A stretch of DNA of 33,053 nucleotides, from the NCBI GenBank assembly GCA_023664455.1, contig JAMPFM010000031.1, positions 1 through 33,053 of the forward strand. The letters run 5' to 3'. The DNA comes from Blautia sp. (lineage in GTDB: Bacteria; Bacillota; Clostridia; Lachnospirales; Lachnospiraceae). A program made the translations under genes and the position numbers. This document shows, one piece after another, positions 25,452-33,053 of the stretch. The notes under the pieces are model-generated. The model was not told the DNA's origin. It saw nothing but the letters and a program-made list of their open reading frames with translations, and ran no database searches. Position 1 is the stretch's first letter. Each line of letters starts with the position of its first letter.

Positions 25452-27167
25452 TTAGCTCAAAACATTCACTAATTTCTCAAGCGCTTCCAATGCTTCATCA
25501 GGAAGTTTGTCATATCCCTCTTTCTTGGAAGCAAAGTCTTTTACCGCATTCACACGGGTTTCCATAGCTGCTTTTAGCTGTGCCTTATAATCAGCATCGC
25601 TAAGGTCAGCCTTGAAGTTCTTGAAGCCTTCTGTCTGTCCATCCCATGTATTCATGATTTCGATATCATCGAAAGGTCCCCACTGCTCAAAACTTGCTTT
25701 GCCTTCTACAATTGTCTCAAGAATGCCAAGCGTATCAGCCGGTTTTACCTTCTCACCCATGAAATCGCCTGTATTTACGATGTAGCATGCTACGTTCTTC
25801 TCTTCTACCAGTTTCTTGAATTTCTCATAATCGTTAACCAGCGGATAAGTTCTGAACGGGTTCGCATAAGGTACGATACGGATTGCATTTAAGTCTGTAC
25901 CAGCCGCAACACGCTCTGCGGTAGACGTCTTGGTTGCCAGGGTAGCGCCCATAACGGATGCCAAAGCAGAACCTTTCAGTTTTACTACCGGCGGGATGGT
26001 AGGATCTTTCATAATCCAGAAGATTGCGTTAACAGGAGCGTCAATCTTGTCCACACGGTTCGGAGACCACAATTTGGATTTAATCGCACGACCGTTACCA
26101 TTTCTGATATCTTCCGTTACTAACTGAATCTTACCCTCACTGTCCAAAGTACAGGAGCAGTTCTGAGCGGATAAGAGATATTCATTATCAGGACATCCTG
26201 TCGGATAGTCTGCTGTCTTATCGAAATAAGTAGGCTCTAACGCGATAGATGCACAGGTGTCGGAGTTGATGATGAAAGCATCGTCATGAAGCACTTTGAT
26301 TTCATATTTTCCGCCGTGTTTTGCATGGGTCAGCGTAGATTTACCAGATCCTGACAGACCGTATACGGAAGCAACGAATTTGGAGCCGTCTTTTAAGGTA
26401 TACTCTTTCTGTCCGCCGTGGCAGGATGCATAACCATTTCTGTTAGCAAGCGCCCAGGCCATTGTCAGTGTGCCTTTCTTATGCTCGCCAAAATATTTCA
26501 TACCAAGAATTGCTGCGCAGTTCTCGTTAGTATCAAAATAGCAGAGTGTAAGCGGGTCGCTCAGGCAGCTATAATCCACATCGGGAGCCTCGTGAGGAGC
26601 CCACTGCGGGTCTGAGAAAATGTAGATATCCGGCTCGTTACCGTTGCCGATAGGCTGGGATTTCTTGTACATTTTTACATATTCGTCGGACATATACTGG
26701 AAGTTAATCATCCAGTTATAGAGAAGATTCTCTTCCCCTTCCGGAATCAAAAGGTGTGCCTTCGCCATAAATTCAGGGTCAAGACCTACGAAGCATTCCG
26801 CATGATACATCGTTTTCCAGCGTGTCTCATAAATAGCGTCCATAACGACCTTATCCAGCTTGGTCTCATCAACTCCTGGCTCGCCTTTAATACGGCGTGC
26901 AGCAGCGTAACGGCCCGTTACGGCGCCATCGTTAAATAACAGTACTTTTGCATCAGCGTCAAGACCAAATGTCTCGCCATCTTTGATAGGCATGTCGGTC
27001 ACAATGGTTCCCGGTGAGTTTTTCGCTAAATTATAAGCCTCTTTCAATGTGTTAACTTTTACTACGTTGTTTCCGTAGAAAGCAGCCTCGATAATAGAGC
27101 GGGTCTTGGAAAAACCGACTTTGCCTTTACCGATTTCGTCAATCTTGTAATTTGCTTTTGTTGACAT
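25452..27167 (-). CDS. pckA: Phosphoenolpyruvate carboxykinase (ATP)
   Basis: This 571-residue cytosolic enzyme interconverts oxaloacetate plus ATP with PEP, CO2 and ADP. In fermenting anaerobes it often runs in the CO2-fixing direction. The kinase P-loop GLSGSGKSTLT is near residues 272-282, with the metal-binding HDDAF following. The N-terminal half carries IVTDMPIKDG and GRYAAARRIKG. KTSTAERVAAGT and NPFRTYPLVNDYEKF form the later nucleotide-binding region. Slightly longer than the E. coli enzyme. SD AAGGAGG lies 7 nt before ATG. Monocistronic: own promoter and terminator. Confidence 0.95.
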   Translation of the reverse strand: MSTKANYKIDEIGKGKVGFSKTRSIIEAAFYGNNVVKVNTLKEAYNLAKNSPGTIVTDMPIKDGETFGLDADAKVLLFNDGAVTGRYAAARRIKGEPGVDETKLDKVVMDAIYETRWKTMYHAECFVGLDPEFMAKAHLLIPEGEENLLYNWMINFQYMSDEYVKMYKKSQPIGNGNEPDIYIFSDPQWAPHEAPDVDYSCLSDPLTLCYFDTNENCAAILGMKYFGEHKKGTLTMAWALANRNGYASCHGGQKEYTLKDGSKFVASVYGLSGSGKSTLTHAKHGGKYEIKVLHDDAFIINSDTCASIALEPTYFDKTADYPTGCPDNEYLLSAQNCSCTLDSEGKIQLVTEDIRNGNGRAIKSKLWSPNRVDKIDAPVNAIFWIMKDPTIPPVVKLKGSALASVMGATLATKTSTAERVAAGTDLNAIRIVPYANPFRTYPLVNDYEKFKKLVEEKNVACYIVNTGDFMGEKVKPADTLGILETIVEGKASFEQWGPFDDIEIMNTWDGQTEGFKNFKADLSDADYKAQLKAAMETRVNAVKDFASKKEGYDKLPDEALEALEKLVNVLS

Positions 27168-27254
27168 GGTATATCCTCCTTAAATTATATTATTTATGAC
27201 AATAGAAAGCGCCAAAAAAAGCGTTCTCTATTATAGTAACAACACGACGCTTAT

Positions 27255-27283
27255 ATTATCTCAAAACCACACATAAAAGTCAA
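27255..27283 (-). promoter_or_regulatory. Promoter of pckA
   Basis: TTGACT (27283-27278), a 17-nt spacer and GATAAT (27260-27255). The leader downstream contains an imperfect hairpin (AATAGA...TCTATT, about 27199-27232) of unknown role. Confidence 0.68.
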
Positions 27284-27318
27284 GTTGGTAAAGAAATAAA
27301 AAGATTCTTATATTTTAC

Positions 27319-27347
27319 TTGCAATTCTTTCCTATTTCTGCTATTAT
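27319..27347 (+). promoter_or_regulatory. Probable promoter of rpmB
   Basis: TTGCAA (27319-27324), a 17-nt spacer and TATTAT (27342-27347). It is followed about 50 nt later by the very strong SD AGGAGGTG of the ribosomal protein gene. Confidence 0.6.
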
Positions 27348-27398
27348 ATTAACGTTGTGTAAGAGACAAGAATCGATAAATCGTTAGGAGGTGCAACA

Positions 27399-27584
27399 AT
27401 GGCTAAATGTGATATTTGTGGTAAGGGCGCTCATTTCGGGAATAACGTAAGCCATTCTCATAGAAGATCTAACAGAATTTGGCATCCTAATATCAAGAAT
27501 GTTAAATGTAAAGTAAATGGAGCCTCAAAAAGATTACATGTATGTACCCAGTGCTTGAAATCCGGAAAAGTGGAAAGAGCATAA
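27399..27584 (+). CDS. rpmB: 50S ribosomal protein L28
   Basis: This 61-residue protein of the large ribosomal subunit reads MAKCDICGKGAHFGNNVSHSHRRSNRIWHPN at its start. The two CxxC pairs (CDIC and CTQC) mark the zinc-binding form. It stands alone between the pckA promoter and a shared terminator. The SD AGGAGGTG is near-perfect. Confidence 0.96.
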   Translation: MAKCDICGKGAHFGNNVSHSHRRSNRIWHPNIKNVKCKVNGASKRLHVCTQCLKSGKVERA

Positions 27585-27624
27585 GTCTGCATTGAGAAAT
27601 CATGGCTGATATGGCTATATTGAA

Positions 27625-27656
27625 AAAGACCAATCATTGAATTGGTCTTTTTTATT
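27625..27656. terminator. Bidirectional terminator between rpmB and the J-domain gene
   Basis: AAAGACCAAT (27625-27634) pairs with ATTGGTCTTT (27641-27650). U-runs follow on both strands, suiting the convergent genes. Confidence 0.92.
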
Positions 27657-27664
27657 TTCTGCTT

Positions 27665-28321
27665 CTATGCCCACTTCCCGGTATCATAGTCGCGTTTTAA
27701 ATTCTCATATTCTTTGTTAATCATCTGGATGATTTCCTTATCGCCCGCCACATTGTCCGGGTGGAAAATCTTAATCAAGTCCTTATACCGCTTTTTCAGC
27801 GCAAGCGGATTCTTCACGCCCCTGAAAAAAGCAGATACTTCCCCGCAGCTTCCGCCATACATCGGTCTGTCCATAAATTCCTTCTGCGCTTCCAATTTCG
27901 CCCGTTCCTTCTCAAGCCTTCTACGGTCCATATCCAGTTTGGCAAAACCGCTCTGCAAGATTTCCATCTTCTTTTCAAAAAAGAGATTGTCCTCTTTCAG
28001 CCTGTCCTTTTCAAAAGCCAGTCTGCGGTTGACAGATTTCATCTCATTCTGAAACTGTTCTTTTTCCTGCAAAAACTGTTCCTGCATCCGCTCCAGTTCT
28101 TTCCCTGCGGAAATGATGCGGACATTTTCTTTAAAAAGCCATGCCTTCAACTTATTTAACTCCGCCTCATTCCCCTGCTCCAGAATGGTTTCTATCTTCT
28201 CAGAAACTTCGGGATTTCCAGAATCCTGCCCAGAAACTTTCTCTGCATTCCCGGCATTCTTGTCCACAACGGTATCCGTTTCCGTATTCTCTAAGTCCTG
28301 TCCTACAACATTACTCTCCAT
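27665..28321 (-). CDS. J-domain (DnaJ-like) protein with N-terminal coiled coil
   Basis: This 218-residue protein has an acidic N-terminus and a long central coiled coil (residues about 65-150, e.g. RRLAFEKDRLKEDNLFFEKKMEIL). A C-terminal J-domain follows (about 160-215) with KKRYKDLIKIFHPDNV, which includes the essential His-Pro-Asp, and INKEYENLKRDY. J-domains stimulate Hsp70 ATPase. The position at the C-terminus and the lack of Gly-rich or zinc regions make it a specialised co-chaperone rather than DnaJ itself. The client is unknown. The SD is weak. Confidence 0.82.
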   Translation of the reverse strand: MESNVVGQDLENTETDTVVDKNAGNAEKVSGQDSGNPEVSEKIETILEQGNEAELNKLKAWLFKENVRIISAGKELERMQEQFLQEKEQFQNEMKSVNRRLAFEKDRLKEDNLFFEKKMEILQSGFAKLDMDRRRLEKERAKLEAQKEFMDRPMYGGSCGEVSAFFRGVKNPLALKKRYKDLIKIFHPDNVAGDKEIIQMINKEYENLKRDYDTGKWA

Positions 28322-28355
28322 AATTTTCTACCACATTTCACCTTAATCACCACAA

Positions 28356-28496
28356 TTAACTGCAACAAAAAAAATTATAACCGATTAGCAGTAATAATAC
28401 AATCAAAACCAGCGCGACAAACCGATTTGTCATAAAAAGCATACACAGCATCCCTATCGCTACGCACAACGCTACAAGCCCGATTAGTTTTTTCAT
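28356..28496 (-). CDS. 46-residue hydrophobic membrane protein
   Basis: The short frame begins MKKLIGLVALCVAIGMLCML and continues through FMTNRFVALVLIVLLLLIGYN to FFCCS. Two membrane-spanning stretches are joined by a short MTNR turn, and two Cys stand at the end. A GGA stands 8 nt before ATG, and a TATAAT-like AT-rich box lies about 20 nt further up. It sits 34 nt before the J-domain gene on the same strand. No family recognised; composition and placement favour a real small protein, but this needs homologues. Confidence 0.55.
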   Translation of the reverse strand: MKKLIGLVALCVAIGMLCMLFMTNRFVALVLIVLLLLIGYNFFCCS

Positions 28497-28534
28497 ATAA
28501 GATTTCCGCCTATGCTTTTATATTATCATATGAA

Positions 28535-28562
28535 AAAATGGATTCCGGCGTGACAGGGAATC
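28535..28562 (-). terminator. Terminator after gerW
   Basis: On the minus strand GATTCC (28562-28557) pairs with GGAATC (28546-28541) and is followed by CATTTTTTC. It closes the deoC-to-gerW gene run. Confidence 0.7.
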
Positions 28563-28954
28563 TATTCATTTTCTTCCGGGAATGCGATATCTACTGCCTC
28601 CGCATCTTCCATCATCTCTTCTTTGGGCGCTGTAAATCTATCGACGATATCTGGAATCATGTCAAGTACTTTCGTAACAGTATCCTGATTCTTAATATTG
28701 ACAAGTTTCGTCATTCCATTCTTAATGACAAGTACGGCGCTAGGACTCATCTTCGCGGAAAAACCGCCGCCGCCGCCATTTTTCTTATCTCCCGCGCATG
28801 CTCCGGCGCCAACCCCGAAAGTCACGTCCACAAGCGGCAAAATAATGGTATCACCAATCTGCGTTGCTTCCCCTACTACTGTCTTCGTCGATAAAACGGC
28901 ATTCATGCCCTTCATCAAAGACTCGATTACACCGGTAAAATTATTCTCTGCCAT
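28562..28954 (-). CDS. GerW (YtfJ) family sporulation protein
   Basis: This 130-residue protein of the GerW/YtfJ family is associated in Bacillus with spore germination and made in the forespore. It shows the family pattern: IESLMKGMNAVLSTKTVVGE, DTIILPLVDVTFGVGAGA, a Gly-rich stretch GGGGGFSAKMSPSAVLVI, and NIKNQDTVTKVLDMIPDIVDRF. It overlaps the DUF2953 gene by 14 nt, the same partner as in Bacillus (ytfI-ytfJ). The pair supports a spore-forming lineage. Confidence 0.92.
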   Translation of the reverse strand: MAENNFTGVIESLMKGMNAVLSTKTVVGEATQIGDTIILPLVDVTFGVGAGACAGDKKNGGGGGFSAKMSPSAVLVIKNGMTKLVNIKNQDTVTKVLDMIPDIVDRFTAPKEEMMEDAEAVDIAFPEENE

Positions 28955-29942
28955 TCCTATTGTCCTCCTTCTTAAATAACTTGAGTAATTTCTTGATATC
29001 TTTACTGAAATAAATGCGGATCGCCGCTTTCAAAAGGGTAAACAGTCTGACCTTGCCCTTCATATATACGGTCCCTTCTATCCGCTTCCGCTCAAAATCA
29101 CCCGTCACAGTAACATGTTCTCCGAGCAGCGGATATAGTATTCCATAATAAGAAAGAATCTGTCCCGTCGTCGCCGGGTCGTCCGTCCCGACAACGATAT
29201 CTGCACGAAACTTCCGTGGTCTGATATATGCCAGAATAGAAGCAAGCTCATCCTTGCACAAAGAATACGCCTTTTTAAACGTATCGCCCTGCAAAACACC
29301 CCAATAATATTCTATATTTTCCAGTATGTCTTTTATTCTATCATAGATTCCTCTGATTGTGTACCAGATATTTTGAAAGAACTTCCATATTTTTATCAGC
29401 TTCTCTTTGAGGGACTGCCTGGGCTTTTTATTTTCTGGCTCGGTTTCTGCCCGATTAGGCGCCTCTTCTGCCGGATTGTCTGTATCGGATACAGCCGATT
29501 CTCCGGTATCGTTTCCGGTAGGCTTCTGGCTTTCTGCGGTATCCCCGGCCCTGCTTTCTTTCTCTATGGATTCCTTCTTTTTTTGTTCTGCTTTTTCAGC
29601 CTCAGAAGCTTTGGAATCCTTTGAAGGCTTAGCGTCCTTTGAAGCTTCGGAATCTTTCGGCGGCATCCGAAAGATGGTAAAGAAAAGAATCCTTGCCCTG
29701 AGATAAATTTCTGCGGGATAACAAATCTTTACATTGATAAAATGTAACAGCCAGGTGAGTTTTACCCGGACTTCTATGGGCGGATTTCCTTCGCCTTCCG
29801 TCCGCGAAGCATCCAGCTGATAGCGCACCGGAACGAAAAGCGCAAGCCCTACAAGCACAAGAACCAGCCCAAGCAGCGCGCCCAACAGTATGCCTATGAA
29901 TTTCAAAATCAGCAATAATATATGTAACATTGTAATAATCAT
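28941..29942 (-). CDS. DUF2953 membrane protein (YtfI-like)
   Basis: This 333-residue protein has an N-terminal hydrophobic span (residues about 5-38) and a beta-rich stretch (YQLDASRTEGEGNPPIEVRVKLTWLLHF). A long Lys/Glu/Ser/Ala low-complexity linker (about 95-175) follows, then a C-terminal DUF2953 part with GTDDPATTGQILSYYGILYPLL near residues 255-276 and a basic tail. In Bacillus it precedes ytfJ; its molecular role is unknown. Its ATG overlaps the upstream gene by 4 nt. Confidence 0.88.
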   Translation of the reverse strand: MIITMLHILLLILKFIGILLGALLGLVLVLVGLALFVPVRYQLDASRTEGEGNPPIEVRVKLTWLLHFINVKICYPAEIYLRARILFFTIFRMPPKDSEASKDAKPSKDSKASEAEKAEQKKKESIEKESRAGDTAESQKPTGNDTGESAVSDTDNPAEEAPNRAETEPENKKPRQSLKEKLIKIWKFFQNIWYTIRGIYDRIKDILENIEYYWGVLQGDTFKKAYSLCKDELASILAYIRPRKFRADIVVGTDDPATTGQILSYYGILYPLLGEHVTVTGDFERKRIEGTVYMKGKVRLFTLLKAAIRIYFSKDIKKLLKLFKKEDNRNGRE

Positions 29943-30271
29943 GCCTTTCCTGCTGCTTCCGTTTCAGGAAATAAATAGTGTTTTAAATCAGCATTTCCAT
30001 TTTGCGCTACCGCTTCTTCCACAATCCGACAGACTAATCCGACGGCATCTTCATAGTCCCCGGCAATTCCAACAATATATGGCTCGTTTTCTTTTTCCCG
30101 GTAATAGGGCTGTTCAAGCAGCATACTATGACAGATTTCAAGCTGGGCATCCCCGCCAGAGAGCAGAATCACAAAAATCTTTAATTGTTTCGCATGACGC
30201 CTGAGTTTTCTCTTTGTCCGATTCGGATTTTTAATAGTATTTCCGATATATAGATTTTTATAAAATTTCAC
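29939..30271 (-). CDS. Conserved hypothetical protein, 110 residues
   Basis: This is a short cytoplasmic protein with a very basic N-terminus (NPNRTKRKLRRHAKQLK) and a middle with FVILLSGGDAQLEICHS. The centre reads PYIVGIAGDYEDAVGLVCRIVEEAVA, and the C-terminus is acidic. It has no family I recognise. It starts with GTG, 4 nt after GGGGTG, and shares 4 nt with the DUF2953 gene, so it is co-transcribed with the sporulation pair. Confidence 0.7.
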   Translation of the reverse strand: MKFYKNLYIGNTIKNPNRTKRKLRRHAKQLKIFVILLSGGDAQLEICHSMLLEQPYYREKENEPYIVGIAGDYEDAVGLVCRIVEEAVAQNGNADLKHYLFPETEAAGKA

Positions 30272-30310
30272 GGTTCACCCCATCCCATACATTCTATCAT
30301 ACTTTATCAA

Positions 30311-32110
30311 TTATGAACAGCCGGATAAAGGCTGCGTCGCCCCTCTTAACCATTTTCTTTCCTCTTCGTCCAGATACGGGCTTATTTTCTCATAGACCGC
30401 TTCATGATACCGGTTCAGTCTTTCGATATCACACTCCCTCATAAAAGCGGTGTCGATTCCCTCTAAATCAATAGGCACATAAGTCAGCATATCAAAATAC
30501 ATAAACTGACCATCGCCGTTTTTTTCGCCATTTTGGGCAACCATGATATTTTCCGTGCGGATGCCGTAACTGCCCTCTTTATAGACGCCGGGTTCGTTTG
30601 ACGTCACCATCCCCGCCTCTATGACGGCTTCCTGCATCCCCTCACTGTAACGCCACCGGATATTCTGGGGTCCCTCGTGCACATTCAGCATATAACCGAC
30701 CCCGTGTCCCGTACCGCATTTATAATCGATGTCCAGATTCCACAACGGCTCCCTCGCCAGAATATCCAGATTCCTGCCGGTGCACCCATATAAGAACCTG
30801 GCGCTGCCAAGCTGCAGCATACCGGCTGCCACTGCCGTAAAATGCAGTTTCATTTCCTCGCTGATTTTGCCAAGTACAATGGTTCTGGTTACATCCGTGG
30901 TGCCGCCTAAATACTGCCCGCCGGAATCGATTAAAAACATCCCCTCCGGCTTTAATTCCTTATGCGCAGACTCTGTCGCCTCATAGTGCATCATTGCTGC
31001 ATTTTCCCCGTATGCGGCAATCGTTGGAAAGGACAAATCCAGAAAACCGTCTATTTGTCTTCTTAAATCATCCATATGCATCGCGGCGGAATATTCCGTA
31101 ATCGGTAGATTGCCGATATTCTTTTTCAGCCAGTAAATAAATTTCGTTAAAGCAACACTGTCCTGCAAATAAACTTTTTCCATATTCGCCAGTTCTACCG
31201 GATTTTTGACAGCTTTCAGTTTCTCGCTTGGATTGGGGGCGCTTACGACTTCCGCCTTCTTCTGTAAGATGCTATGCAGCGAATAACTGACATTGGTGTC
31301 ATCTAATAAAACCCTGCCAGATGCGTTACTTTCCAGAAATGCGCCAATCTCTGCATAATCTTTGAGTGTGATCCCCCATTTTGCCGCATACTCTGACAGT
31401 TCTTCACTCATCGCCTTCTTTTGCAAGAACAAATAGCATTCGGTCCCGGTCAGATAGCCATAGGACAATGCCACCGGATTACACGCCACATCTGCTCCCC
31501 GGATATTCAGAAGCCACATCAAATCGTCCAATTTTGCAAGCAGGTGCGCACTGCACTGCTTTTCCCTCATCACTTCCCTTACTTTCGCCAGTTTCTCGGA
31601 AACATTTTCCCCGCACAACGCTTCCGCTACAAGAATGACCGGTTTTCCCGGCATAGCCGGTCTATCCTCCCAGAGGCTTCCGGCAATATCCTTCTCATGA
31701 CGGATGGTAATGCTTTGGGACTGCAGCGCTTCCTGTAATTCCATTCCGTAAGCCGCTGTCACCACGCTTCCATCAAAACCGAGGACTTCCTCTTTTTGCA
31801 TATGCTGTCCCAGATATTCTTTTATCGTAGGAACGCCTTCCTCCTGCATCCGAAAGAGCACGATGCCGCTTCCTTCTAACTCTTTCTGTGCCTGAACAAA
31901 ATAACGTCCATCCGTCCAGAGCCCTGCCTCCGTCTGGCTGACCACAAGTGTACCGTTAGAACCTGTGAACCCGGAAAAATACTCTCTTATTTTAAAATAA
32001 TCACTGACATATTCGGAATGATGATAATCCGACGTCGGTATCAGATAATAATTGATTCCCTCTTCCTTCAACCTGTCCTGTAATTGTCTGATTCTGTCTT
32101 TGATTTCCAT
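30311..32110 (-). CDS. M24B aminopeptidase P (Xaa-Pro aminopeptidase)
   Basis: This enzyme of about 599 residues removes an N-terminal residue that precedes proline. Two N-terminal creatinase-like domains (about 1-300) lead to the C-terminal pita-bread domain. Its metal ligands are visible: Asp in LIDSGGQYLGGTTDVTRTI (two Asp), His in GTGHGVGYMLNVHEGP, Glu in SNEPGVY and Glu in GIRTENIM. This is the long eukaryote-like three-domain form. I take ATG 32110 as start because GAGG stands 6 nt before it; a GTG at 32122 is four codons further up. Confidence 0.93.
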   Translation of the reverse strand: MEIKDRIRQLQDRLKEEGINYYLIPTSDYHHSEYVSDYFKIREYFSGFTGSNGTLVVSQTEAGLWTDGRYFVQAQKELEGSGIVLFRMQEEGVPTIKEYLGQHMQKEEVLGFDGSVVTAAYGMELQEALQSQSITIRHEKDIAGSLWEDRPAMPGKPVILVAEALCGENVSEKLAKVREVMREKQCSAHLLAKLDDLMWLLNIRGADVACNPVALSYGYLTGTECYLFLQKKAMSEELSEYAAKWGITLKDYAEIGAFLESNASGRVLLDDTNVSYSLHSILQKKAEVVSAPNPSEKLKAVKNPVELANMEKVYLQDSVALTKFIYWLKKNIGNLPITEYSAAMHMDDLRRQIDGFLDLSFPTIAAYGENAAMMHYEATESAHKELKPEGMFLIDSGGQYLGGTTDVTRTIVLGKISEEMKLHFTAVAAGMLQLGSARFLYGCTGRNLDILAREPLWNLDIDYKCGTGHGVGYMLNVHEGPQNIRWRYSEGMQEAVIEAGMVTSNEPGVYKEGSYGIRTENIMVAQNGEKNGDGQFMYFDMLTYVPIDLEGIDTAFMRECDIERLNRYHEAVYEKISPYLDEEERKWLRGATQPLSGCS

Positions 32111-32162
32111 AATTGACCTCACTTCCGCGTTTTTTGTACTGCCCAGAACATTTATAAGCCTT

Positions 32163-32825
32163 TCAGGATTCTTTCAACAGTCCGACAGCGCGGGATGTCC
32201 CGATTCTATCGCAGCCCGCCGCCAGAAATGCTTCCATTTCCTCCTGCGTGGAAATACCGCCCGCCGCTTTGATTTTCACATCCGCTCCAAGATGCTCTTT
32301 AAATAATCTGATATCTTCCATCGCTGCTCCGCCCGTCCCGAACCCTGTAGACGTCTTGATATAATCCGCTCCCGCATTTGTTACCGCACGGCACATCGCA
32401 ATTTTCTCTTCTTCATTCAGATAACAGGTTTCAATAATGACTTTCAGGATATGCCCGTCGCAGGCTTCCTTTACAGCGCGGATTTCTTTTTCCACATCCT
32501 CATAGAGTCCGCTCTTAACCGCTCCGATATTGACGACCATATCAATTTCCGCCGCGCCGTCCTGGATTGCCTGTTTTGTTTCCATGACTTTTACCGGTGT
32601 TGTATTATATCCCAACGGAAATCCGATCACCGTACAAATCCGAATCTCGTCGTCGTAAGTATCATGTATCTTTTTCACATAAGCAGGCGGAACACAGACT
32701 GAGGCTGTCTGATATAAAATCGCCTCGTCGCATAACGCCACGATATCTTCCCATGTCGCATACGCCTTTAATTGTGTATGGTCTACGTGACTCAATATTT
32801 CCTGTTTTTTCATAGTATTAATCAT
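32163..32825 (-). CDS. deoC: Deoxyribose-phosphate aldolase
   Basis: This 220-residue class I aldolase cleaves 2-deoxyribose-5-phosphate to glyceraldehyde-3-phosphate and acetaldehyde in deoxynucleoside breakdown. Key features are HTQLKAYA at the N-terminus, EIDMVVN (Asp of the proton relay), KVIIETCYL, the Schiff-base lysine in YIKTSTGF, and the second lysine in VKIKAAGGIS. It heads the run deoC-pepP-hypothetical-DUF2953-gerW. Start uncertain between ATG 32825 and ATG 32813. Confidence 0.95.
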   Translation of the reverse strand: MINTMKKQEILSHVDHTQLKAYATWEDIVALCDEAILYQTASVCVPPAYVKKIHDTYDDEIRICTVIGFPLGYNTTPVKVMETKQAIQDGAAEIDMVVNIGAVKSGLYEDVEKEIRAVKEACDGHILKVIIETCYLNEEEKIAMCRAVTNAGADYIKTSTGFGTGGAAMEDIRLFKEHLGADVKIKAAGGISTQEEMEAFLAAGCDRIGTSRAVGLLKES

Positions 32826-32865
32826 ACCTCATCTTTCTCTATGGATAAACTGCTTAATAATCCTT

Positions 32866-32894
32866 ATTTTAATACCTTTTTTATGCCTTCGCAA
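32866..32894 (-). promoter_or_regulatory. Putative promoter of the deoC operon
   Basis: TTGCGA (32894-32889), a 17-nt spacer and TAAAAT (32871-32866), about 40 nt before deoC. Confidence 0.55.
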
Positions 32895-32960
32895 GAAAAA
32901 GCCCCAATATGTTAAAAGTTTCTTAAATTTTTTTCTAAATTCCTTTTTACAAATGTTTCA

Positions 32961-32969
32961 TGTTATAAT
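32961..32969 (+). promoter_or_regulatory. Extended -10 element pointing out of the window
   Basis: TGTTATAAT is a perfect extended -10 (TG-n-TATAAT) on the plus strand, preceded by T-rich DNA without a clear -35. It implies a rightward gene starting at or beyond the window edge. The frame from ATG 32979 stays open to the end but has no SD. Confidence 0.5.
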
Positions 32970-33053
32970 ATACTAAAATGGTAGTATTTGTATCACACTT
33001 AGGTAATTGCGAAACTGTTTATAATCTTGCTTCCAACAAGGCAAAAGTCGATT

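Noticed and set aside
32979-33053. Partial plus-strand gene at the right edge (MVVFVSHLGNCETV...)
   Set aside because: Only 25 codons, no SD and no recognisable family; it would begin about 10 nt after the -10 box, so it is too close to be a normal start.

Overview
The window looks like a chromosomal segment of a Lachnospiraceae-type Clostridia (low-GC Gram-positive, spore-forming lineage). The evidence is a set of recognisable genes: an ATP-dependent PEP carboxykinase, ribosomal protein L28 with a strong Shine-Dalgarno (SD), a DUF2953/GerW (ytfI-ytfJ type) sporulation pair, a class B sortase with an SPKTG substrate, and large polysaccharide genes with many Rpn-type nuclease genes beside them. 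Species cannot be fixed from the sequence.

Layout. (1) 1-6.5 kb: a tandem array of four Rpn/PD-(D/E)XK 'transposase-like' genes, all on the minus strand and about 1.44 kb apart. Each has its own promoter and a conserved structured 5' leader of about 210 nt. A fifth leader at the extreme left edge implies another copy outside the window. A RelBE/DinJ-YafQ toxin-antitoxin pair with a perfect consensus promoter sits inside the array. (2) 6.5-15.35 kb: a visibly AT-rich polysaccharide cassette on the minus strand. It holds a left-handed beta-helix acyltransferase broken by two small frameshifts, an SDR dehydrogenase, a fused pyruvyltransferase/MenD-like ThDP enzyme, a fused GT2-GT4 glycosyltransferase and a GlfT2-like galactofuranosyltransferase. 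(3) 15.35-21.9 kb: the export and assembly part with higher GC. It holds an ABC ATPase with an unusual extracellular cohesin-like domain, its ABC-2 permease, a COG5610-type protein, a GT2 and a GT4. (4) 22-25 kb: an SPKTG-anchored surface protein, a divergent LytR-CpsA-Psr (LCP) protein and sortase B, read from a strong promoter with palindromic operator-like DNA next to a divergent XRE regulator. (5) 25.4-33 kb: housekeeping genes pckA, rpmB, a J-domain protein, a 46-residue membrane protein, gerW, a DUF2953 gene, a hypothetical, an M24B aminopeptidase P and deoC.

How it may work together (inference): regions 2-4 look like one pathway for making, exporting and attaching a Galf-containing, acidic or pyruvate/C-branched surface polysaccharide. 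The ABC pair would export the glycan, LCP would transfer it to peptidoglycan, and sortase would anchor a surface protein. The AT-rich cassette next to the Rpn array looks like the strain-variable part.

Most notable observations: the Rpn array with a possible SD-switching leader and a 12-bp VNTR that could encode an internally initiated small protein; the pyruvyltransferase-MenD fusion beside an SDR; the transmembrane ABC ATPase with a cohesin-like ectodomain; the doubly frameshifted acyltransferase with a G9 tract; and several in-frame minisatellites in the glycan locus.
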